A stretch of 6,756 bases of DNA from Acidobacteriaceae bacterium. Its GTDB lineage: Bacteria; Acidobacteriota; Terriglobia; Terriglobales; Acidobacteriaceae. Made by a program: the position numbers and the translations under genes. Position 1 is the stretch's first letter. Each line of letters opens with the position of its first letter. The notes beneath the pieces were generated by a model that was given only the letters and a program-made list of their open reading frames with translations, had not been told where the DNA came from and searched no databases. Location: contig WQYS01000131.1 of the NCBI GenBank assembly GCA_009781125.1, positions 1 through 6,756 on the forward strand. Direction: 5' to 3'. This document shows, piece after piece, positions 1 to 4,550 of the stretch.

Positions 1-213
1 ACCGTCTTTGCGGGCCAGGACCGCGAGGCCACCGAGCGAGCGCGCAGCTACTTTCAAGATCAGCCGCCTTCGTCGCCTTCCATTGCGATTCTGCGCGACG
101 GTCAACTGCTCTACCTGATGCAGCGTTCGGCCATTGAAAACTCCACCGCTCCGGCGATCGCGCAGGAGCTGATTCGCGCCTTCGATAACTACTGCGCACG
201 GTCCGTTGCCTGA
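1..213 (+). CDS. BrxA/BrxB-family bacilliredoxin, C-terminal part (5' end outside window)
   Basis: The frame is open from base 1 and ends at TGA 211-213, giving the last 70 residues of a protein whose start lies to the left. The segment VFAGQDREATERARSYF, followed by PPSSPSIAILRDG and a C-terminal AFDNYC, fits the second half of the BrxA/BrxB (YphP/YqiW) family as I know it. These are cytoplasmic thioredoxin-fold proteins that remove bacillithiol or similar adducts from oxidised protein thiols. The catalytic CxC-type motif of the family sits in the N-terminal half, so it cannot be checked here. The only cysteine visible is the one near the C-terminus. The next gene begins 54 bp downstream on the same strand. 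Whether this organism makes bacillithiol cannot be told from the window; the name rests on family resemblance only. Confidence 0.85.
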   Translation, partial: TVFAGQDREATERARSYFQDQPPSSPSIAILRDGQLLYLMQRSAIENSTAPAIAQELIRAFDNYCARSVA

Positions 214-267
214 AAAAATTACTAGACTACTAAACCTCGACGAGCGGCTGCCGATATACGGATCGTT

Positions 268-1233
268 ATGCCGATCTCGCGTTCAGTTCTTTCCTCTGCA
301 CTTCCTTCTGTTGCGCTGCCCTACTCCGCCGAGCCGCCGGACGCGGCGGCGGAGTTTCAAGACCTCGCCATCCTTGGCGAAAGCGAGGCCATGCAGATGC
401 TGCGCCTGCAGGTGCATCGCATCGGGCCGCACTTTCGTACTGTCCTGATCCGGGGCGAGATCGGAACCGGAAAGGAGATGATCGCCAGAGCTCTGCATAA
501 CGCCAGCTCCGGCAGCACCGGGCCTTTCGCCGTCTGCTACGCGGCGACGCTGGATGTAGCCGTTCCCGACGCCGTCGTCCACGAGCGCATTCAGGAGTTC
601 GCGCAGAAATCCCGTAATGGAACGTTGTTCATCGATGGCGTCGACAAGCTGCCCCCGTCTGCGCAAACATTTTTTCTCAGCGAGATCAGCCAGCGGAGCA
701 TTCGGCGGCTGATCGTATCGACCAGCGAAGACCTGCGCGGGCTGGTTGCCTTCGGGAGATTTTCGCGGGAGCTCTATCAGGTTATCGCCACCGTGGATAT
801 CCTGCTGCCGCCGCTGGCCGAGCGCCGTGAGGATATTCCTCTGCTTGCCACGCACTATCTGCGCGAGTTCAACAAGATTTACGGACGTCATATTCGCAGC
901 ATCAGCGACGAGGCCATGGAGCGAATGAAAGGCCATTCATGGCCGGGAAATATCCGCGAGCTGGAGAATGTGGTTCGTAACGCCGTGCTCCAGTGCGATG
1001 GCTCCATCTTACAGGCGGGCGACCTGACATCGCTCTGCGAACTGAAGACGGACAGTCAGCCGCCTCGATTCACGGCAACTCCTGTAAAACTACAGGACGT
1101 CGTCGGCGAGCATGTTCAGTACGTCCTGAAGAGCTGCGCCGGCAACAAGGTCAAGACAGCAAAGATGCTCGGCGTGAGCCGCTCAACACTTTACAGGATG
1201 CTCGAAGACTACTCCACACACAATCCCACGTAG
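268..1233 (+). CDS. Sigma-54-activator-like AAA+ regulator with Fis-type HTH, lacking GAFTGA
   Basis: This is a 321-residue protein with a short N-terminus (1-35) and no receiver or other sensor domain, then an AAA+ domain (about 36-255) and a Fis-type helix-turn-helix (about 280-315, with AGNKVKTAKMLGVSRSTLYR). Walker A is GEIGTGKE (63-70), and the C-terminal AAA+ motif WPGNIRELENVVRNA (225-239) is intact. Several features needed by true sigma-54 activators are missing. The stretch between Walker A and Walker B is about 11 residues shorter than usual, and GAFTGA is absent. Walker B reads TLFIDGV (119-125), with Gly where the catalytic Glu belongs. The usual FR-x-DLYYRL arginine-finger segment reads FSRELYQVI (165-173). 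It is therefore probably a DNA-binding regulator that does not remodel sigma-54 holoenzyme, comparable in principle to TyrR-type relatives; its targets are unknown. ATG 268 is the only good start after an in-frame stop at 223-225; no clear Shine-Dalgarno precedes it. ATG 391 would delete part of the AAA+ domain. Confidence 0.85.
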   Translation: MPISRSVLSSALPSVALPYSAEPPDAAAEFQDLAILGESEAMQMLRLQVHRIGPHFRTVLIRGEIGTGKEMIARALHNASSGSTGPFAVCYAATLDVAVPDAVVHERIQEFAQKSRNGTLFIDGVDKLPPSAQTFFLSEISQRSIRRLIVSTSEDLRGLVAFGRFSRELYQVIATVDILLPPLAERREDIPLLATHYLREFNKIYGRHIRSISDEAMERMKGHSWPGNIRELENVVRNAVLQCDGSILQAGDLTSLCELKTDSQPPRFTATPVKLQDVVGEHVQYVLKSCAGNKVKTAKMLGVSRSTLYRMLEDYSTHNPT

Positions 1234-1282
1234 AACGACAGCCTACAACGCTGGATATACGCAAAGCAGTTCAGGAACAGGC
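1234..1282. other. Short gap with nothing recognised
   Basis: These 49 bp run from the regulator stop codon to the left arm of the nested repeat. No gene, promoter or classical hairpin-plus-T-run terminator is visible. Confidence 0.5.
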
Positions 1283-1459
1283 GCTTCTAGGTAGGCCAAG
1301 CCTTTAGGCTTGGCTTCTCATCGGGAATAACGAATTGGGCCTTTAGGCCCTGGGGTATGCATTCTACCGAGTGCAAGGAGAGCATACCCCAGGGGCTAAA
1401 GCCCCGTCCGTAGCGCGTGAGGAGAATGCCAAGCCTAAAGGCTTGGCCTACCTAGAAGC
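1283..1459. repeat. REPIN-like nested inverted repeat (177 bp) between convergent genes
   Basis: The outer arms 1283-1314 and 1428-1459 are perfect 32-nt reverse complements. Each arm contains its own hairpin: an 8-bp stem GCCAAGCC/GGCTTGGC around a TTTA loop (1295-1314) or a TAAA loop (1428-1447). The left hairpin is preceded directly by GTAG (1291-1294), and the right one is followed directly by CTAC (1448-1451), which is GTAG on the other strand. A GTAG tetranucleotide 5' of a short palindrome is the known signature of REP sequences bound by TnpA-REP (RAYT) proteins, and two REPs facing each other make a REPIN. Similarity to repeats elsewhere in this genome is inferred, not seen. No transposase lies in the window. 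The element fills most of the 240-bp gap between the regulator stop (1233) and the TlpA stop (1474), where it could also act as a two-way transcription terminator. Confidence 0.85.
1337..1405. repeat. Inner inverted pair of the nested repeat, two TTTA/TAAA hairpins
   Basis: Arms 1337-1360 and 1382-1405 are reverse complements at 22 of 24 positions, around a 21-bp centre (1361-1381). Each arm carries a 5-bp mini-hairpin: GGGCC-TTTA-GGCCC (1337-1350) on the left and GGGGC-TAAA-GCCCC (1392-1405) on the right, followed or preceded by the shared CTGGGGTATGC and its complement. The only two differences between the arms are the two partners of one stem pair (C-G in one, G-C in the other), so both small hairpins stay perfect. 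This suggests that the hairpin itself is what is conserved. Confidence 0.8.
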
Positions 1460-1473
1460 AATTTTTCTATTCC

Positions 1474-1977
1474 TTAGCTTTGCTCCAGCTTGCGCAGAAA
1501 ATCCATGATCTCCGCGCTCGTCCAGGTCTGCGGCCCGATCAGCTTTCTGCGTATGACGCCGTGACGGTCGATCAGATAGGTCTCCGGATAGGCGGCGGTC
1601 CCGTAGAGACGGTTGACCCTCTGCTCGGGGTCGTTGATCGTGCGCGGCGGAACCTTGTGCTGGCTCAAGAAGCGCTTGTAGGCGGCCTGATCGTCGTCCG
1701 TGCTGATGGTAAGCACGACGACCTCCGGCATCTTCTGTTGCAGCTCGACCAGCGACGGAAGCTCCTCCACGCACGGCGCGCACCAGCTTGCCCAGAAGTT
1801 CAACACCACGACCTTGCCCCGGAACTGGCTCAGATCGGCGCTCCCGGTCGCGTCACTCACCGAAAAGGCCGGAGCCGCAGAGCCGATCAGTCCCGTATGC
1901 CCTCCCCGGTTGCAGCCAGATAGAATCATGGCCACTATCAGCCCGCATCCCGCCACCACGCCAGGTGTTCTTCGCAT
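1474..1977 (-). CDS. TlpA/ResA-type thioredoxin-fold lipoprotein
   Basis: A predicted 167-residue membrane-anchored thiol-disulfide oxidoreductase acting outside the cytoplasmic membrane. From the chosen ATG, residues 1-22 form a lipoprotein signal: MRR, a hydrophobic run, and a lipobox ending LSGC with Cys22 as the lipidation site. The thioredoxin fold follows, with the active site WCAPC (65-69) in the usual NFWASWCAPCVEELPSL context and the cis-proline at Pro131 in AAYPETYLID. Family members reduce or assemble disulfides and haem-ligand cysteines, for instance in cytochrome c maturation; no partner gene is present here, so the substrate is unknown. The start at ATG 1975-1977 is preferred because GGAG lies 6 nt upstream. 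GTG 1987-1989 would add four residues, but its purine-rich AGGAAG is too close. The gene is convergent with the AAA+ regulator and divergent from the glycosyltransferase. Confidence 0.9.
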   Translation of the reverse strand: MRRTPGVVAGCGLIVAMILSGCNRGGHTGLIGSAAPAFSVSDATGSADLSQFRGKVVVLNFWASWCAPCVEELPSLVELQQKMPEVVVLTISTDDDQAAYKRFLSQHKVPPRTINDPEQRVNRLYGTAAYPETYLIDRHGVIRRKLIGPQTWTSAEIMDFLRKLEQS

Positions 1978-1999
1978 CCGAGTCTCCACTTCCTATAAT
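1971..1999 (+). promoter_or_regulatory. Candidate sigma-70-type promoter for the glycosyltransferase
   Basis: A perfect -10 hexamer TATAAT (1994-1999) lies 17 bp downstream of TTCGCA (1971-1976), which matches TTGACA at 4 of 6 positions. It would start transcription near 2006, about at the GTG of the glycosyltransferase. It overlaps the start region of the divergent TlpA gene. This is a prediction from sequence alone. Confidence 0.4.
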
Positions 2000-2008
2000 A
2001 CGAACTCA

Positions 2009-3022
2009 GTGGAACTCTCCATAGTGCTGCCAGCCCGTAACGAAGAGCAGACGCTCGCCGCCTGCCTGGCTTCGCTCGCGGCGCAGTCCGAACCCGGCTT
2101 CGAGCTGGGCCGCGAGTGGGAGATCGTCGTGGTCAACGACGACTCCGCCGACCGGACCCGCGAGATTGCCGCTGAAATCGCCGCATCGCACGCCGGAGTC
2201 ACGCTGATCGATGCACCTCCTCTGGACGGCCAACTCAACGGTAAAAATAACGCCTGCTGGGCTGGAGCGCAGACGTCGCGCGGACGCTGGCTGCTCTTCA
2301 CCGACGCCGATACGATCCACGAACCTGGCGATCTGCGCCGGGCGCTCAGCGAAGCTGAGCAGCATCAAGTGGCGATGCTTTCCTACTCGCCGCGCCAGAC
2401 CGTCACCGGCTTCTGGCAACGCGCCGTGATGCCGCTGATCTTCGCCGAGCTTACGGCGGTCTATCCGCCCGCGCTTGTCAGCGATCCCAAAAGCAGCGTC
2501 GCGGCGGCGAACGGGCAGTTTCTGATGGTTGAGCGTGATGCGTACTTTGCCATCGGCGGGCATCGTGCTCAGGGAACGAACGTGCTTGAGGATGTCGCTC
2601 TGGCGCGCGCCATCAAGCACAGCCGCCCAATCCGTTTCCGCTACGCTCCCGACGCGCTCGCGACGCGCATGTACCGCTCCACAAGCGCGATGATCGAAGG
2701 CTGGACGAAGAATCTTGCCCTGCTGATGCCTCGTCCGGTCTGGCTGGCGGCATGGCGCGCGCTGGAGTTTGCACTCTTTTTCGCTCTGCCGCTGCTGGTG
2801 ATTTTTGAACCTCGCTTCGCTCTCTGGCTCCTGCTGCCGTGGGCTCTGTTACTTTGGCATTTCTATGCTCGCGTGGCGAAATCAGGTTTTCCCGCGATAG
2901 ATATCGCGATCTCGATTCTCGGAGCACCGCTGTTTGTCTCTATGATGATCCGAAGCGCCATCGCCCACCGGCTGCGGCGCTCTGTAACATGGAAGGGACG
3001 GAGCTATCCTGCCGGTCGCTGA
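2009..3022 (+). CDS. Family 2 glycosyltransferase with C-terminal membrane segments
   Basis: A 337-residue GT-A-fold enzyme that should move a sugar from a nucleotide sugar to an acceptor at the membrane. Motifs in order: VLPARNEEQTL (6-16), VVNDDSAD (41-48) for nucleotide binding, TDAD (98-101) as the metal-binding DxD-type motif, FWQRAVMPLIFAEL (135-148), AAANGQFLMV (165-174), and LEDVALAR (193-200) supplying the likely catalytic acid. Hydrophobic segments at about 251-266, 270-286 and 296-314 anchor the C-terminus, which ends in VTWKGRSY. The FW-x-R, YP, DP and LEDVALA pattern recalls the HpnB (hopanoid-associated) and CrtQ (carotenoid) groups, so a lipid or isoprenoid acceptor is plausible but unproven. 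GTG 2009 is the chosen start, directly before the first beta strand; it has no Shine-Dalgarno. An in-frame ATG at 1928 would extend the protein across the opposite-strand TlpA gene and adds no GT-like sequence. The PTPS gene follows after 50 bp. Confidence 0.88.
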   Translation: MELSIVLPARNEEQTLAACLASLAAQSEPGFELGREWEIVVVNDDSADRTREIAAEIAASHAGVTLIDAPPLDGQLNGKNNACWAGAQTSRGRWLLFTDADTIHEPGDLRRALSEAEQHQVAMLSYSPRQTVTGFWQRAVMPLIFAELTAVYPPALVSDPKSSVAAANGQFLMVERDAYFAIGGHRAQGTNVLEDVALARAIKHSRPIRFRYAPDALATRMYRSTSAMIEGWTKNLALLMPRPVWLAAWRALEFALFFALPLLVIFEPRFALWLLLPWALLLWHFYARVAKSGFPAIDIAISILGAPLFVSMMIRSAIAHRLRRSVTWKGRSYPAGR

Positions 3023-3072
3023 CGCTTTGCATCGAAGCGCTTCCCTGTAACATCTCAAAGAGAGAGAGCAGA

Positions 3073-3486
3073 ATGATTTATCTCACCCGCAAGGCCGAAT
3101 TCTCATCCTCCCACTACTACTGGGTCGACTCCTGGTCCGAGGAGGAGAACCGGCGCGTCTTTGGCCGGTGCGCCAATCGCAACGGACACGGCCACAACTA
3201 CACCCTTGAGGTCACGGTCGCAGGCGACGCGGACCCGGTGACGGGTTACGTCGTCGACCTGAAACAGCTCAAGGACATCCTTGAGGCCGAGGTCGTCAGC
3301 GTCTACGATCACCGCCACCTGAATCTCGAAGTGCCAGAGTTCTGCGCTACCGTGCCGACGACGGAGAACCTTGCCATCGCCATCTGGCGCAGGCTCGAGG
3401 GCCGCATCCCCAACGCACGGCTGCATCGCGTGCGCGTGTACGAGGCCCCGGACCTGTTCGCCGACTTCTACGGAGAGGCATCGTGA
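3073..3486 (+). CDS. 6-pyruvoyl-tetrahydropterin synthase family protein, first tandem copy
   Basis: A 137-residue COG0720 protein, the usual single-domain length. Family knowledge assigns the conversion of 7,8-dihydroneopterin triphosphate to 6-pyruvoyl-tetrahydropterin, or related pterin chemistry, in the cytoplasm. Zinc ligands: His14 (FSSSH), His39 and His41 (NGHGHNY). The catalytic triad is Cys33, Asp79 and His80 (YDHRHLN); TTEN (96-99) and Glu124 are the pterin-binding positions. The Cys-to-HGH spacing is C-x5-HGH, as in animal PTPS, not C-x3-HGH as in E. coli QueD. The C-terminal segment reads VYEAPDLFADFYGE, whereas animal PTPS has VYETDNN followed by YKGE, so the substrate pocket may differ. 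It starts at ATG 3073 behind a purine-rich GAGAGAG tract. Its TGA overlaps the GTG of the next gene in the tetranucleotide GTGA, which implies coupled translation. Databases may call it 6-carboxytetrahydropterin synthase (QueD). Confidence 0.88.
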   Translation: MIYLTRKAEFSSSHYYWVDSWSEEENRRVFGRCANRNGHGHNYTLEVTVAGDADPVTGYVVDLKQLKDILEAEVVSVYDHRHLNLEVPEFCATVPTTENLAIAIWRRLEGRIPNARLHRVRVYEAPDLFADFYGEAS

Positions 3487-3911
3487 AGGCCTATTTGTCG
3501 CGCCGCTATCGCCTCAGCGCCTCGCACCGTCTGCATGCCGACGCCTTCGACGAGGCGAAGAACCGCGAGGTCTACGGCAAGTGCAACAACCCTCACGGTC
3601 ACGGCCACAACTATACCGTGCAGGTCACCTTCGGTGGCGAGGTTGATCCGGTGACGGGCATGGTCTGCGATCTGGCTGGGCTGGATGCCTTCGCGCAGAT
3701 GCATCTTCTCGACCGCTTCGATCACACTAATTTAAATATGCTCCCGTGCTTTGCCAGCCGGGTTGCGACTACGGAGAATCTATCCGTGGAAATCTACCGT
3801 ATCTTCAGCAGTTTCGCGGGCACGCATCTGGAGCACGTCCACGTGGAAGAGACCGCAAACAACTCCATAGACTACTCTGGAGACAAGGCTCGTGCGGCAC
3901 GAACACTCTAA
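3483..3911 (+). CDS. ptpS: 6-pyruvoyl-tetrahydropterin synthase, second tandem copy, animal-like active site
   Basis: A 142-residue PTPS that acts on the FolE product. Zinc ligands are His15 (SASHRL), His40 and His42; the catalytic triad is Cys34, Asp80 and His81 (FDHTNLN); TTEN (96-99) and Glu123 hold the pterin. The segment [13 protein letters not shown] (32-44) differs from the human enzyme as I remember it by one residue, and the end, [14 protein letters not shown], also follows the animal pattern ET-x-NN-x3-Y-x-G. This copy is therefore the better candidate for a true PTPS (EC 4.2.3.12). It starts at GTG 3483, overlapping the previous stop by 4 bp, with GGAGAGG at 3472-3478 as ribosome-binding site. 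A charged tail KARAARTL extends past the fold. folE follows after 23 bp. QueD-like naming in databases would be generic to the family and is less likely here because of the C-x5-HGH spacing. Confidence 0.9.
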   Translation: MKAYLSRRYRLSASHRLHADAFDEAKNREVYGKCNNPHGHGHNYTVQVTFGGEVDPVTGMVCDLAGLDAFAQMHLLDRFDHTNLNMLPCFASRVATTENLSVEIYRIFSSFAGTHLEHVHVEETANNSIDYSGDKARAARTL

Positions 3912-3934
3912 GAAAGGCCCAGCGAAATTTCCAT

Positions 3935-4543
3935 ATGCCCCATACGAAATCAGCAGATGAGATCGCCCCGCTTGCCGAGCACTCGACTCAGGAGATCTAC
4001 CGCGAACTGATCGCCCGTCTCGGCGAAGACCCTGATCGTGACGGCCTGGTGCGCACGCCCGAGCGCATGGAAAAGTCGCTCGACTTCCTCACGCGCGGCT
4101 ACCGCATGGACCCGAACGACGTGCTGCATAACGCGCTCTTCGACGTGGACTACGACGAGATGGTCATCGTCCGCGACATCGAGTTCTTCTCCCTGTGCGA
4201 GCACCATCTGCTTCCCTTCTTTGGCAAGGCACACATCGCCTACGTGCCCAACGGCAAGGTGATCGGCCTGAGCAAGATTCCGCGGCTGGTCGATGTCTTT
4301 GCGCGCCGCTTGCAGGTGCAGGAGCGGCTCACGCGCCAGGTCGCCGAGGCCATCACCGAGGCCATCAACCCGCAGGGCGTAGCCATCATTCTGGAGGCGC
4401 AGCACCTGTGCATGATGATGCGCGGCGTCGAGAAGCAGCACTCGCTCACGGTGACCTCGGCGATGCTGGGCGTCTTCAAGACGCAGTTGCAGACGCGCAA
4501 CGAGTTTCTGGCGCTGGTGCGCCGCAACGGCAGCGCATTTTAG
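3935..4543 (+). CDS. folE: GTP cyclohydrolase I (type IA)
   Basis: A 202-residue enzyme that opens GTP to form 7,8-dihydroneopterin triphosphate and formate, the first step of folate and biopterin synthesis, as a cytoplasmic homodecamer in known members. The N-terminal helices include [22 protein letters not shown] (about 35-56). Zinc ligands are Cys88 and His91 in [20 protein letters not shown] and Cys159 in [17 protein letters not shown]. His90 and His157 match the catalytic histidines of E. coli FolE (112 and 179). The C-terminal SAMLGVFK followed by R-x-EFL is typical. No residue expected for activity is missing. ATG 3935 is the only start after the PTPS stop; the nearest AAAGG (3913-3917) is 17 nt upstream, so ribosome binding is weak and may depend on coupling to the upstream genes. 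The gene closes the pterin operon and runs into smc tail to tail. Confidence 0.96.
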   Translation: MPHTKSADEIAPLAEHSTQEIYRELIARLGEDPDRDGLVRTPERMEKSLDFLTRGYRMDPNDVLHNALFDVDYDEMVIVRDIEFFSLCEHHLLPFFGKAHIAYVPNGKVIGLSKIPRLVDVFARRLQVQERLTRQVAEAITEAINPQGVAIILEAQHLCMMMRGVEKQHSLTVTSAMLGVFKTQLQTRNEFLALVRRNGSAF

Positions 4544-4550
4544 CCTGCAA

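Noticed and set aside
206..234. Promoter between the bacilliredoxin and the AAA+ regulator (TTGCCT, then TACTAA)
   Set aside because: The -10 match is weak, and no better pair is visible in the 54-bp gap.
283..936. 217-codon open frame on the minus strand inside the AAA+ regulator
   Set aside because: Antisense to a gene with clear AAA+ motifs; its own product shows no family features.
1283..1459. CRISPR array
   Set aside because: The repeats are inverted pairs of two different sequences with no regular direct repeats or unique spacers.
1978..1989. GTG 1989 as the TlpA start
   Set aside because: Its purine tract is only about one base away; ATG 1977 has GGAG at proper spacing and gives a normal lipoprotein signal beginning MRR.
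1928..2008. Longer glycosyltransferase starting at ATG 1928
   Set aside because: The added residues have no family resemblance, no ribosome-binding site precedes it, and it would overlap the opposite-strand TlpA start by about 50 bp.
3027..3053. Promoter before the first PTPS gene (TTGCAT, then TAACAT)
   Set aside because: Spacer is only 15 bp and both hexamers are poor matches; it cannot be told from background, although a promoter in this 50-bp gap is possible.
3073..3911. Calling the two PTPS-family genes queD (queuosine pathway)
   Set aside because: Both have C-x5-HGH like animal PTPS rather than C-x3-HGH as in E. coli QueD, and no queC or queE is nearby; family naming alone is not evidence.
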